A DNA stretch of 64,000 bases from assembly GCA_937892955.1 (NCBI GenBank), contig CALBKH010000051.1:1-64000 (forward strand), read 5' to 3'. A program made the position numbers and the translations under genes. The DNA comes from an uncultured Alphaproteobacteria bacterium (GTDB taxonomy: Bacteria; Pseudomonadota; Alphaproteobacteria; Rhizobiales; Ancalomicrobiaceae). This document shows, piece by piece, positions 36,960-45,767 of this stretch. Below the pieces are notes generated by a model. It did not search any database and was not told where the DNA came from. It saw only the letters and a list, made by a program, of their open reading frames with translations. Each line of letters opens with the position of its first letter. The stretch's first letter is position 1.

Positions 36960-37570
36960 GGCATGTCTCCGCGGGGCATGATCGGCCCCTCTTCGGTGAG
37001 GATCAGATCGAGACGGCGATCGTGCACCTCCTCGGGAACCCGATCGACCCGCTGGGTCGAGAACGCGATGCCGATGCGCAGCACCGGATGCGATCGCTCC
37101 AACCGCTCCAGCGCCCGGTCGTAGAAGCCGCCGCCGTAGCCGATGCGGCCGCCGCGGTCGTCGAAGGCGGCGAGCGGCATCAAGAGCACCTGCGGTTCGA
37201 CCTCGGCCGCCGTCGCCGGCGGCTCCGAGAGACCGAAAGCGGCCGCCACCAGCGGCTCGCCCGGCATCCAGCGCCGAAACACCATGGTGACGCCGTCGCC
37301 GAGGAGCGCCGGCAGCACCAGCGAATGGCCCTTCGCCGCCAGTCGCACCATCGCCGGCCGCGGATCGATCTCGCTGCGGATCGGCCAGAACCCGGCGACG
37401 ATCGCTCGCGGCGCCAGATCGAGCCCGTCGACCAGATCGGCGACCCGCTCCGCCACCGCCGTCCGCACTTCGACGGCGAGCCGGTCACGGCGCGCCAGCG
37501 CGGCGCGGCGCAGGTCGGCCTTGAGAGCGGCGAGGGGTTCGGCGGCGCCGTCGGCGGGCGTCTCGGTCAA
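36956..37570 (-). CDS. 5-formyltetrahydrofolate cyclo-ligase
   Basis: Converts 5-formyl-THF to 5,10-methenyl-THF using ATP; a folate salvage enzyme (ygfA/fau type). The 204-residue protein begins with a helical LKADLRRAALARRDRL and has the folate/ATP motifs MPLAAFDDRGGRIGYGGGFYDRAL and GIAFSTQRVD, REVHDRRLD-like near the end (EEVHDRRLDLILTEEG). It lies just downstream of the 6S RNA, a linkage conserved across Proteobacteria. Confidence 0.93.
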   Translation of the reverse strand: MTETPADGAAEPLAALKADLRRAALARRDRLAVEVRTAVAERVADLVDGLDLAPRAIVAGFWPIRSEIDPRPAMVRLAAKGHSLVLPALLGDGVTMVFRRWMPGEPLVAAAFGLSEPPATAAEVEPQVLLMPLAAFDDRGGRIGYGGGFYDRALERLERSHPVLRIGIAFSTQRVDRVPEEVHDRRLDLILTEEGPIMPRGDMP

Positions 37571-37604
37571 CGGCGGAACCGGGTCGAGAGGGAAAGGGGA
37601 GTGA

Positions 37605-37762
37605 CGAAGCCACCTCGATCGATGGAGAAATCGATCCCGGGAAACCTACAACGTAGGTGGGCGCCGTGTGGAAAGGCCCACGGGCCGATCCAGGTACAGC
37701 TCCCGTTCGGATCGATAAGGCCCCGGGGATACAGTCTCCTGTCGCACCGCGCAGCCTCGTCG
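37605..37762 (-). ncRNA. ssrS: 6S RNA
   Basis: 6S RNA mimics an open promoter and holds RNA polymerase in stationary phase. On the minus strand the interval between zapA and 5-FCL contains the conserved CCCCGGGGCCTTATCGA and AACGGGAGCTGTAC segments, then GGGCCTTTCCACACGGCGCC and CACCTACGTTGTAGG. A CTATAT box (about 37769-37776) sits in the right place for a -10 element. Position between zapA and the cyclo-ligase gene is diagnostic. The ends are approximate. Confidence 0.82.
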
Positions 37763-37827
37763 GCGCCGAATATAGGGTGCGCCGCGGCGGCCCGCCACAG
37801 GTCGTGCGACGGAATTCGTCGGGGGGC

Positions 37828-38190
37828 TCAGCGCCGCGGTTCGATCGCCTGGGCGAGGCTCTCGATGCGCGCCACCGTCTCGTCGATACGCCGGGCGATC
37901 TCGGCCTCGACCTGATCGCGCCGTTCGATCACCGCCGCCCGCGTCTCGCGCAGAGACCGGTTCTCCGCCTCGAGGCTCTTCAGCTTGCGCTGCGTCTCGG
38001 CGAGTTCGTCCATCGCCATCACGGCCGCCATGACGGTGAGCCGCTGATCGCCGATCTCGCCGAACGAACCGCGCAGCGAATGGATGGAGTCGTCGATCCG
38101 CTGGGCCAGCCCCTGCAGATGCGCCTCCTGGCCGTCTTCGCAGGCCATGCGGTAGATCTTGCCGTTGATGGTGACGCTCACCTGGGCCAT
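37828..38190 (-). CDS. zapA: Cell division protein ZapA
   Basis: Stabilises the FtsZ ring. The 120-residue protein has the compact N-terminal domain (AQVSVTINGKIYRMACEDGQEAHLQGLAQRID) and a long coiled coil (residues 60-115) for tetramerisation. The 6S RNA gene lies immediately downstream and a DUF4164 gene 12 bases upstream, the normal Hyphomicrobiales order. Confidence 0.93.
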   Translation of the reverse strand: MAQVSVTINGKIYRMACEDGQEAHLQGLAQRIDDSIHSLRGSFGEIGDQRLTVMAAVMAMDELAETQRKLKSLEAENRSLRETRAAVIERRDQVEAEIARRIDETVARIESLAQAIEPRR

Positions 38191-38202
38191 CGTCCGCCGC
38201 CC

Positions 38203-38484
38203 TCACCCGCCGTGCGCATCGAGAACGGCGCGGATCGACTCCATCGCCGCCACCAGACGGCGCGACACCTCGCGATTGGTGTCCTCCAGCCGGGTCGAGC
38301 GCGCCTTCTCCTGATCGAGGTCCTGGACGATGCGCGACCGGTCCTCGCCGAGGCGGACGATCTCCTCCTCGAGCGTCGCCGCCGATCGATCCGTCTCGAA
38401 ACGCCGTTCCGCGGCCGCCTCGAGCCGCTCCATCGCCGCCGTCAGCCGCCCGAGCGCCGCCTCGAGGGCAGGTGCCTGAACCAT
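38203..38484 (-). CDS. DUF4164 coiled-coil protein
   Basis: Short helical protein of 93 residues, mostly coiled coil (ALGRLTAAMERLEAAAERR, EEEIVRLGEDRSRIVQDLDQE). DUF4164 proteins precede zapA in this order and are presumed to be division- or envelope-related; no function is proven. The ATG at 38484 was chosen because upstream sequence in the frame is Arg- and Gly-rich and not conserved. Confidence 0.8.
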   Translation of the reverse strand: MVQAPALEAALGRLTAAMERLEAAAERRFETDRSAATLEEEIVRLGEDRSRIVQDLDQEKARSTRLEDTNREVSRRLVAAMESIRAVLDAHGG

Positions 38485-39273
38485 TCGCCGTCTCCCGCTC
38501 CCCGCCGGCCGCCGTCCGACGCGAGCTCCTCCCCGCCGCGGTGCCCGCGCTCTCCCCCCTGTTCCGACCATCTCCTCCCGGACGACGGACGACACGATGG
38601 CCTCCATGAGGCTCATCGACGCAGGGCGCGCGCGATTTTCGGCGTCTGCGATGCACCGCGCCGACTCGGCACGGCTCACCACGGGGGAATTTAGGCTCCG
38701 CGGAAACCCTCGGTCAATGGCGACCGGACTGCTCGGAAATTTCAATACATGCAGATATTTCATTTTCATCGAGAAGGGTTTGCCCCCGGTGGACGCGTCG
38801 ACGACGCCCCGGACCCTTCCGTCGCCGCCTCGTCGCGACGCGGCGTCGCGGCGATGGCTACCTGCTCCATGTGAACCGATTGAAGCACAAGGGCCTCGGG
38901 CTCCGCCGGATTGACACACCCCCCCCGCCTGCTATCAGTGCCGCGAGCCGTGATCGAAGCCGGAACGCGTCGAGACATCGACGTTACTTCAGTTTTTGCT
39001 CATGGATATCGCAATCTATTTCGCGCATGCAGCGATTTTCTGTTGCTGCGCAGCGAGAATGCGAAGAGACCCGTGGCGACGCCGAGCTGCGACCACATCG
39101 CGATCGGCCCGCGCGGCGTGACCCTACCGGCGATGTCGTCGTCGGCGACATCGGATCTTCACGAAGGGGACGTCTCGTCGTCTCCGGAAGATCGGGATCG
39201 GACGGAACGGCCGTGATCGTCCGGGAGCACTCCCGGCGGCGCGGTGATGTAGGTTTTCGAGAGGAGAGCATCC
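38485..39273. other. Gene-free region upstream of gap
   Basis: 789 bases with no convincing gene; the longest frame (from 38911) has no recognisable domain and unlike codon usage. Two AT-richer islands are present: 38740-38775 (AATACATGCAGATATTTC) and 38985-39055 (TTACTTCAGTTTTTGCTC), likely promoters for the DUF4164 side and for gap. Transketolase, which usually precedes gap here, is absent. Confidence 0.55.
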
Positions 39274-40281
39274 ATGGCGGTACGTGTTGCCATCAACGGG
39301 TTCGGTCGCATCGGTCGCAACGTCCTGCGCGCCATCGTCGAGTCGGGTCGCACCGACATCGAAGTGGTCGGCATCAACGATCTCGGCCCGGTGGAGACCA
39401 ACGCCCATCTGGTGCGTTACGACTCGGTCCACGGCCGCTTCCCCGGCACGGTGACCGTCTCGGGCGACACCATCGACGTCGGCCGCGGCCCGATCAAGGT
39501 GACCGCCATCAAGAACCCGACCGAGCTGCCCTGGGGCGAACTCGGCGTCGACATCGCCATGGAGTGCACCGGCATCTTCACCGCCCGCGACAAGGCGGCG
39601 ATGCATCTGGCCGCCGGCGCCAAGCGCGTCCTCGTCTCGGCCCCGGCCGACGGCGCCGACCTGACCGTCGTCTACGGCGTCAACCACGACAAGCTGACCA
39701 AGGACCACCTCGTGGTCTCCAACGCGTCGTGCACCACCAACTGCCTCTCGCCCTTCGCCAAGGTGATCAACGACGTCATCGGCATCGAGAAGGGCATGAT
39801 GACGACCATCCACTCCTACACCGGTGACCAGCCGACGCTCGACACCATGCACAAGGACCTCTACCGCGCTCGCGCGGCGGCCCTCAGCATGATCCCGACC
39901 TCGACCGGCGCCGCCAAGGCCGTCGGTCTGGTGCTGCCGGAGCTCAAGGGCAAGCTCGACGGCTTCGCCATCCGCGTGCCGACCCCGAACGTCTCGGTCG
40001 TCGACCTGAAGTTCATCGCCAAGCGCGCCACCTCGGTCGCCGAGATCAACGCCGCCATCAAGGCCGCCGCCGACGGCGCGCTCAAGGGCGTCCTGGGCTA
40101 CACCGAGGACAAGAACGTCTCGTCCGACTTCAACCACGACCCGCATTCCTCGGTCTTCCACATGGACCAGACCAAGGTCATGGACGGCACGCTGTGCTCG
40201 GTCCTGTCGTGGTACGACAACGAATGGGGCTTCTCCAACCGCATGGCCGACACGGCCGTCGCGATGGCGAAGTTGATCTGA
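39274..40281 (+). CDS. gap: Glyceraldehyde-3-phosphate dehydrogenase, type I
   Basis: Oxidative phosphorylation of glyceraldehyde-3-phosphate in central carbon metabolism. The 335-residue protein has the NAD-binding GFGRIGRN, catalytic Cys153 in SNASCTTNCL, the S-loop SMIPTSTGAAKAVG and the C-terminal WYDNEWGF. An AGGAGAG site precedes the ATG. pgk follows after a terminator-like hairpin. The whole segment is a standard gap-pgk pair without tkt in front or fba behind. Confidence 0.97.
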   Translation: MAVRVAINGFGRIGRNVLRAIVESGRTDIEVVGINDLGPVETNAHLVRYDSVHGRFPGTVTVSGDTIDVGRGPIKVTAIKNPTELPWGELGVDIAMECTGIFTARDKAAMHLAAGAKRVLVSAPADGADLTVVYGVNHDKLTKDHLVVSNASCTTNCLSPFAKVINDVIGIEKGMMTTIHSYTGDQPTLDTMHKDLYRARAAALSMIPTSTGAAKAVGLVLPELKGKLDGFAIRVPTPNVSVVDLKFIAKRATSVAEINAAIKAAADGALKGVLGYTEDKNVSSDFNHDPHSSVFHMDQTKVMDGTLCSVLSWYDNEWGFSNRMADTAVAMAKLI

Positions 40282-40300
40282 TCGCCCGCATCGAAGCGAA

Positions 40301-40326
40301 GGGCCGGTGACCACCGGCCCTTTTTT
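40301..40326 (+). terminator. Terminator or attenuator between gap and pgk
   Basis: An 8-bp perfect stem (GGGCCGGT/ACCGGCCC) with a 4-nt loop is followed by TTTTTT. It starts 19 bases after gap and ends 28 bases before pgk, so partial termination may set the gap:pgk ratio. Confidence 0.85.
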
Positions 40327-40354
40327 CTCGCCCAGTCACAAGGGGAGTGGATCC

Positions 40355-41551
40355 ATGAGCGCCTTCAAGACCCTCGACGACGCCGACGTGAAGGGCAAGC
40401 GCGTCCTCGTCCGTGTCGATCTCAACGTGCCGATGGAAGCGGGCAAGGTCACCGACGACACCCGCATCCGCGCCGTCCTGCCGACCATCACCGAGATCTC
40501 CAAGAAGGGCGGCAAGGTGGTCCTGCTCGCTCATTTCGGTCGTCCGAAGGAGGGTCCGGAGGCCAAGTACTCCCTCGCCCAGATCGTCGACGCGGTCGCC
40601 GAACGCCTCGGCGCGCCGGTCGCCTTCGCCGCCGACTCGGTCGGCCCGGTCGCGGCGGACGCCATCGCGAAGATGAAGGACGGCGACGTCCTCCTGCTCG
40701 AGAACACCCGCTTCTACAAGGGCGAGGAGAAGAACGATCCCGAGCACGTGGCGAAGCTCGCCGCCCTCGGCGACGTCTACGTCAACGACGCCTTCGCCAC
40801 CGCCCATCGCGCCCACGCCACCACCGAGGGTCTCGCCCATCACCTGCCGGCCTACGCCGGCCGCTGCATGCAGCAGGAACTCGACGCGCTGACCAAGGCG
40901 CTCGAGGCACCGCAGCGCCCGGTCGCGGCGGTCGTCGGCGGCGCCAAGGTGTCGTCGAAGCTCGAGCTGCTCGGCAATCTGGTCAAGAAGGTCGATTACC
41001 TGATCATCGGTGGCGGCATGGCCAACACCTTCCTCGCCGCGCAGGGCATCGAAGTCGGCAAGTCGCTGTGCGAGCACGACCTCGCCCCGACCGCCCGTGA
41101 GATCGTCGAGAAGGCGAAGGCCGCCGGCTGCACCGTCGTCCTGCCGGTCGACGGCGTGGCGGCCAAGGAGTTCAAGGCCGGCGCCGCCAACCGCGTCGTC
41201 AAGAACGGCGACATCGCCGCCGACGAGATGGTCCTCGACGCTGGTCCGGCCTCCGTCGCCGCCGTCGTCGCGCTCCTCTCCGAGATCAAGACCCTCGTCT
41301 GGAACGGCCCCTTCGGCGCCTTCGAGATCGAGCCCTTCGATGCCGCGACCAACGCCGTCGCCCGCGCCGCCGGCGATCTCGCCGCGGCCGGCAAGCTGAC
41401 CGCGGTCGCCGGTGGCGGCGACACCGTGGCGGCGCTCAACCACGCCGGTGCGGCTGAGAAGTTCACCTACATCTCCACCGCCGGCGGCGCCTTCCTCGAG
41501 TGGCTCGAGGGCAAGGCCCTGCCGGGCGTCGAGTGCCTGCGCAAGGCGTGA
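40355..41551 (+). CDS. pgk: Phosphoglycerate kinase
   Basis: Transfers phosphate from 1,3-bisphosphoglycerate to ADP. The 398-residue protein has the N-domain substrate motif VRVDLNVPM, HFGRPK, and NDAFATAHRAHATTEG, and the C-domain nucleotide site VVGGAKVSSKL and GGGDTVAAL. The ATG at 40355 has AAGGGGAG nine bases upstream. It is followed by a strong terminator. Confidence 0.97.
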   Translation: MSAFKTLDDADVKGKRVLVRVDLNVPMEAGKVTDDTRIRAVLPTITEISKKGGKVVLLAHFGRPKEGPEAKYSLAQIVDAVAERLGAPVAFAADSVGPVAADAIAKMKDGDVLLLENTRFYKGEEKNDPEHVAKLAALGDVYVNDAFATAHRAHATTEGLAHHLPAYAGRCMQQELDALTKALEAPQRPVAAVVGGAKVSSKLELLGNLVKKVDYLIIGGGMANTFLAAQGIEVGKSLCEHDLAPTAREIVEKAKAAGCTVVLPVDGVAAKEFKAGAANRVVKNGDIAADEMVLDAGPASVAAVVALLSEIKTLVWNGPFGAFEIEPFDAATNAVARAAGDLAAAGKLTAVAGGGDTVAALNHAGAAEKFTYISTAGGAFLEWLEGKALPGVECLRKA

Positions 41552-41573
41552 GAAATCGTCGCGTCGAAATCTG

Positions 41574-41610
41574 GAACGGCCCGGGCTCGCGCTCGGGCCG
41601 TTCGGCTTTT
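41574..41610 (+). terminator. Terminator after pgk
   Basis: A 10-bp perfect stem (GAACGGCCCG at 41574, CGGGCCGTTC at 41594) starts 23 bases after the pgk stop and is followed by GGCTTTT. Confidence 0.85.
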
Positions 41611-41732
41611 CGGCGAGCCCGAAGCCGCGCCCGCCTCACCCTCGCCCCTTTTCCCCGCGATTTGACAATCCGGTCGGGACGCGGTCGAAAGAGACCCGTC
41701 TTCCGCCTGCCGATTTCCGAGGATCCGATCCC

Positions 41733-42356
41733 GTGGCCCGTCTCTATCTCGTCACCCCGCGCGACCTCGACATCGCCACCTTCCCCGACGTTCTCGACCA
41801 GGCACTCGCCGCCGGCGACGTCGCCTCGCTGCTGATCGCCGTCGACGGCGGCTCCGACATGACCCGCCAGCGCATCGCCGAGATCCTCACTCCGCTCGGC
41901 CAGAAGCACGGCGTCGCCGTTCTCGTCCGCAACGACACCCGCGCCGCCGGGCGGTCGAAGGCCGACGGCGTCCACGTCGACACCGGCAAGGCCGATCTCG
42001 ACGCGGCGCTCGACACCTTCCATCCCGCCTCGATCGTCGGCGTCGGCAACCTCGCCACCCGACACGAGGCGATGGAAGCCGGCGAGACGCAGGTCGACTA
42101 CGTCTTCTTCGGCGATCTCGACCGCCCCGAATTCGAAGGCGGCAACCCGCGCGCCCGCGAGCTCGCCGAATGGTGGGTGCCGCTGTTCGAGCCGCCGGTG
42201 GTGGTGCTCGCCGGTTCCGACCTCGCCTCGCTCGACGCCGCCGCCGCCACCGGCGCCGAATTCGTCGCGCTGCGCGACGCCGTCTGGAGCCATCCGGAAG
42301 GCCCCGCCGCGGCCGTCGCCGAAGCGACCCGCCGTCTGGCGGCCGTTCCCGCCTGA
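41733..42356 (+). CDS. Thiamine phosphate synthase-like protein
   Basis: A 207-residue TIM-barrel protein of the ThiE/TenI family: LYLVTPRDLD at the N-terminus, GVAVLVRNDTRAAGRSKADGVHV and VVVLAGSDLASLDAAAATGAEFVALRDAVW. The GTG at 41733 (VARLYLVTP) has GAGGA ten bases upstream. This subgroup recurs between pgk and a Sel1-repeat gene in Hyphomicrobiales. With no other thi gene nearby and divergent active-site loops, true thiamine phosphate synthase activity is uncertain. Confidence 0.78.
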   Translation: MARLYLVTPRDLDIATFPDVLDQALAAGDVASLLIAVDGGSDMTRQRIAEILTPLGQKHGVAVLVRNDTRAAGRSKADGVHVDTGKADLDAALDTFHPASIVGVGNLATRHEAMEAGETQVDYVFFGDLDRPEFEGGNPRARELAEWWVPLFEPPVVVLAGSDLASLDAAAATGAEFVALRDAVWSHPEGPAAAVAEATRRLAAVPA

Positions 42357-42365
42357 GGCAGAGCC

Positions 42366-43559
42366 ATGACGTCCCGCACCCGCCCGATCGGTTTCGGCTC
42401 CGCCCTCCTCGCCACCGCCATGGTCCTCGCGACCGTGGCGACGGCCGGCGCCGCCTCCGACAAGACCGGCGCGGGCGCCGCCAAGAAGCCCGCGGCCACC
42501 GAGCGCGCGCCGGCGAAGAAGGCGCCGCCGACTCCCGCCCTGCCCACCGACGTCTTCGCCCCCCTCCTCACCGACCTGCCCAAGGCCGGCCTCGATGCGC
42601 CGTTCATCAGCCCGACCCTCGGTGACGCTCCGGCCGACGCCACCGACGACCCGGACGCCGATCCGGTCTTCGCCGCCTTCCAGCGCGGCCTGTGGCTGAA
42701 GGCCTTCGCCCTCGCCATCCCCCGCGCCGAGGCCGGCGACGCCGCCGCCATGACCATGCTCGGCACGCTGCTCGAGACGGGTCTGGGCGCCAAGATCGAT
42801 CAGGCCAAAGCGGCCGAATGGTACGGTCTCGCCGCCGCCCGCGGCGACCGCGAAGCCGCTGCCGCGCTGGCGCTGATGCATGTCGAAGGGCGCGGCGTGA
42901 AGCGCGACGTCGACCGCGCCGCCGAACTCTTCCGCGCCGCCGCCGCCGGGAGCCAACCGGTCGCGCTGACCAATCTGGCGCTGATGCATCTGCGCGGCGA
43001 ACTGCCGGACCGCGCCGACGAGGATCCGGCCGATCTGCTGACCCGCGCCGCCACCCGCGGCAACGTCGAAGCGCAATACACCCTCGCTTCCCTCTTCGCC
43101 GACGACAAGAATCCGAAGCGCGATCCGGTCGCCGCGGCGCGCTGGATGCGCGAAGCGGCGATGGCCGGCTTCGAAGCGGCGGAGGTCGAATTCGGCCTGA
43201 TGCTCGCCAACGGCAAGGGCATCCAGAAGAACATCGGCGACGCCTTCATCTGGATCCGCCGCTCGGCGCTGCGCGGCAACGCCATCGGCCGCAATCGCCT
43301 CGCGCGCATGTACGCCGTCGGTCTCGGCGTCGATCCCGACCCGGTCGAGGCGTGGAAGTGGCACAGTCTGGCCAAGCGCCAGGGCCTCCCCGACCTGTGG
43401 CTCGAGACCCGCCTCGCCGGCATGTCCGACGCCGATCGCAAGCGCGCCGAGGAGATGGCCGCCGCCATCGCCGGCGGCATCGCGCCGCCGCCGCGCCCCG
43501 CGCCGAGCGAGACCCCGGATACTCCCCCGCCGAGCGAGCCCGCGCCCGCCCGTCCCTGA
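42366..43559 (+). CDS. Exported Sel1-like repeat protein
   Basis: A 397-residue protein with a signal peptide (IGFGSALLATAMVLATVATAGAA), a Lys/Ala-rich spacer and about six tandem Sel1/TPR-like repeats between residues 100 and 345 (for example AKAAEWYGLAAARGDREAAAAL and AARWMREAAMAGFEAAEVEFGLML). The tail is Pro-rich. Such solenoids mediate protein-protein contacts in the periplasm. It starts nine bases after the ThiE-like gene and is probably cotranscribed with it. Confidence 0.87.
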   Translation: MTSRTRPIGFGSALLATAMVLATVATAGAASDKTGAGAAKKPAATERAPAKKAPPTPALPTDVFAPLLTDLPKAGLDAPFISPTLGDAPADATDDPDADPVFAAFQRGLWLKAFALAIPRAEAGDAAAMTMLGTLLETGLGAKIDQAKAAEWYGLAAARGDREAAAALALMHVEGRGVKRDVDRAAELFRAAAAGSQPVALTNLALMHLRGELPDRADEDPADLLTRAATRGNVEAQYTLASLFADDKNPKRDPVAAARWMREAAMAGFEAAEVEFGLMLANGKGIQKNIGDAFIWIRRSALRGNAIGRNRLARMYAVGLGVDPDPVEAWKWHSLAKRQGLPDLWLETRLAGMSDADRKRAEEMAAAIAGGIAPPPRPAPSETPDTPPPSEPAPARP

Positions 43560-43670
43560 CGCTTTCCGCCTTGACCCCCCGGCCGTTTCGTGATGACGAG
43601 AGGCCGACCCCGGCGGGCGATGCCCGCGAGCCGCGCAGACCCGCGCCCCACCCGGATACAGGATCCCCCG

Positions 43671-44459
43671 ATGGCCCGCTCGGCACTTCTCAACGTCATG
43701 GTCGACGCCGCCCGCAAGGCCGGCCGGTCGCTCACCCGCGACTTCGGCGAGGTCGAGAACCTCCAGGTCTCGCACAAGGGTCCGGCCGACTTCGTCTCCG
43801 CCGCCGACCGCAAGGCCGAACAGATCGTCCGCGACGAACTCCTCAAGGCGCGCCCGACCTGGGGCTTCCTCGGCGAGGAGGGCGGCGCCACCGAAGGCAG
43901 CGATCCGAGTCATCGCTGGATCGTCGATCCGCTCGACGGCACCACCAACTTCCTGCACGGCATCCCGATCTTCGCCGTCTCCATCGCCCTGGAGAGGCAG
44001 GGTCAGCTCGTCGCCGGTGTCATCTACAACCCGATCATGGACGAACTCTATGTCGCCGAGCGCGGCTCCGGCGCCTTCGTGAACGACCGCCGCCTACGCG
44101 TCGCCGCCCGCCACGACATGAAGGCCTGCGTCATCGGCACCGGCATCCCCTTCCTCGGCCACGGCGACCACCCGAAGGCGCTGCGCCAGATCGGCGCGGT
44201 GATGGGCGAAGTCGCCGGCATCCGCCGTTGTGGCGCCGCCGCGATCGACCTCGCCTGGGTCGCCTCCGGCCGCCTCGACGGCTTCTGGGAACAGCCGCTC
44301 AACGCCTGGGACATGGCGGCCGGCATCGTCCTGATCCGCGAGGCCGGTGGTTTCGTTTCCGACCTCGACGGTCGTGATCGCATGTTCGAGACCGGCGGCA
44401 TCGTCGCCGGCAACGAAAACGTCCACCGTCGCCTGTCGGCCATCCTCGCCAAGGCGTGA
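43671..44459 (+). CDS. suhB: Inositol monophosphatase family protein
   Basis: A 262-residue Mg-dependent phosphatase of the IMPase/SuhB family. Metal ligands lie in FLGEEGG, IVDPLDGTTNFLHGIPIF and LNAWDMAAG. In Proteobacteria SuhB also binds NusA and RNA polymerase during rRNA antitermination; which role applies here is open. The ATG at 43671 (MARSALLNVMVDAARKAG) matches the family. It is the last gene of the plus-strand run from gap and is convergent with the M50 protease gene, 3 bases apart. Confidence 0.92.
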   Translation: MARSALLNVMVDAARKAGRSLTRDFGEVENLQVSHKGPADFVSAADRKAEQIVRDELLKARPTWGFLGEEGGATEGSDPSHRWIVDPLDGTTNFLHGIPIFAVSIALERQGQLVAGVIYNPIMDELYVAERGSGAFVNDRRLRVAARHDMKACVIGTGIPFLGHGDHPKALRQIGAVMGEVAGIRRCGAAAIDLAWVASGRLDGFWEQPLNAWDMAAGIVLIREAGGFVSDLDGRDRMFETGGIVAGNENVHRRLSAILAKA

Positions 44460-44462
44460 CGC

Positions 44463-45608
44463 TCAGATCTCCTCGCCCTCGATCCGCATCCGCAACGTCA
44501 GCGTCTCCAGGAGATCCTTGAGGGTGAGGAGGCCGACGAGACGTCCGCTCTCGTCGACGACCAGCAGCCGCGAGCGACCGGACTTGCGCATCAGATCCAG
44601 TGCCTGACGCGCCGACAGGTCGGGGGCCACGGTGCCGCCGGCCTCGATCGGCTCGGCGATCTCCATCACCGAGGTCGAGGGCCAGGCTTCGCGCGGCACG
44701 CTCGACAACGCCCCGACCGCCACCAGCCCGCGCGGTCGATCCGCCCCGTCGGTCACCGGATAGGTGTCGTGGCGGGTGCGATAGACCACCTCTTCGACGA
44801 AGTCGGTGAGCGACAGCCCGACCGGCACCGTGACCGGGTCGGGCGTCATGAACCGCGCCACCGTGGCGTCGCCGAGCATCCGCCGCGCCGCCAGATCGAG
44901 CCCCGAGGCGATCGCCGCCGAGCGGATGAAGAAACCGATCAGCACCGTCCACAACCCGTCGCCGAGCCGTCCCGCGAGGATCTGCATCACCCCGAGGGCG
45001 GCCAGACCGAAGCCGAGACCGGCGCCGATGTGCGAGGCGAGCCGCGTCGCCTTGTCGTGGTCGCCGCCCTTCAGCCACAGCGCGGCGCGCAGGATGCGTC
45101 CGCCGTCGAGCGGGAAGGCCGGCAGCAGATTGAAGATGCCGAGCACCAGATTGAGGCTGGCGAGATAGCGCAGCAGCAATTCGACCGGCAGCTGGCTCGA
45201 CGACAGCCCGGCGGTCGCCATCGCCAAGAGCTTGAGGATCCCGGCGAGAGCGAAGGAGGTGGCCGGCCCCGCCGCGGCGACCAGCAGCTCGGCGGTCGGC
45301 GACGTCGGCTCGTCCTCGAGCTCCGCCGCGCCCCCGAACATGTGCAGCGTGATGCCGCGCATCTCCATGCCGAAACGCCGAGCCACCAGCGAATGGCCGA
45401 GCTCGTGCAGCACGATCGAGGCGAAGATGCCGACGACCGCGAAGAAGCCGAGGATCCAGTAGGTGGAGGCGGGAAGCCCCTCGTGCACCGCCGGGAAATA
45501 GCCGGAGGCGAGCGAACCGCCGATCAGCACCGCGATCAGCAGGAAGGAGAGATCGATGCGGATCTCGAAACCGAAGATCCGAAAGAGGGTGACGCCGCGA
45601 CCGAACAT
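44463..45608 (-). CDS. Site-2 protease-like M50 metallopeptidase with CBS domains
   Basis: A 381-residue integral membrane protein. About six hydrophobic segments fill residues 15-225. The zinc motif HELGH spans His68-His72 and the third ligand lies in LLPAFPLDGGRILR near residue 165, as in site-2 proteases. The C-terminal 140 residues hold two CBS domains (ATVARFMTPDPVTVPVGLSL and GLVAVGALSSVP, then a second pair), which bind adenine nucleotides and may gate the protease. The substrate is unknown. A 14-bp palindrome lies 43 bases upstream of the start. Confidence 0.9.
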   Translation of the reverse strand: MFGRGVTLFRIFGFEIRIDLSFLLIAVLIGGSLASGYFPAVHEGLPASTYWILGFFAVVGIFASIVLHELGHSLVARRFGMEMRGITLHMFGGAAELEDEPTSPTAELLVAAAGPATSFALAGILKLLAMATAGLSSSQLPVELLLRYLASLNLVLGIFNLLPAFPLDGGRILRAALWLKGGDHDKATRLASHIGAGLGFGLAALGVMQILAGRLGDGLWTVLIGFFIRSAAIASGLDLAARRMLGDATVARFMTPDPVTVPVGLSLTDFVEEVVYRTRHDTYPVTDGADRPRGLVAVGALSSVPREAWPSTSVMEIAEPIEAGGTVAPDLSARQALDLMRKSGRSRLLVVDESGRLVGLLTLKDLLETLTLRMRIEGEEI

Positions 45609-45650
45609 GCCCGACCTCGCGCGCGATCGACGCCGGGGGATCCGGCGATC

Positions 45651-45686
45651 ATACGCGTTTCGGACGAGTATATCCGAAACGCGTAT
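45651..45686. repeat. Perfect 14-bp palindrome upstream of the M50 protease gene
   Basis: The arms ATACGCGTTTCGGA and TCCGAAACGCGTAT flank an 8-base loop CGAGTATA. It lies 43 bases before the protease start (minus strand) and 82 bases after the amidotransferase stop. It could be a processed hairpin, an operator or a resident repeat; TTCGGACGAG recurs at 27310. Confidence 0.65.
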
Positions 45687-45694
45687 TCCGTTCC

Positions 45695-45724
45695 TCGAAA
45701 GCCCGTCCCGACAGGGGCTTTCGA
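45695..45724 (-). terminator. Hairpin after the amidotransferase gene
   Basis: A 10-bp perfect stem (TCGAAAGCCC/GGGCTTTCGA) with a 10-nt loop, 44 bases beyond the amidotransferase stop on the minus strand. A smaller hairpin (ATCGC-GAA-GCGAT) lies between. No T run, so termination is only probable. Confidence 0.5.
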
Positions 45725-45767
45725 CGGGTCGAATCCGGCATCGCGAAGCGATCCGCCGGATTTCCCG

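Noticed and set aside
38911..39216. 101-codon plus-strand open frame before gap
   Set aside because: It has no recognisable domain, no ribosome binding site and crosses an AT-rich promoter-like stretch. It is left as noncoding.
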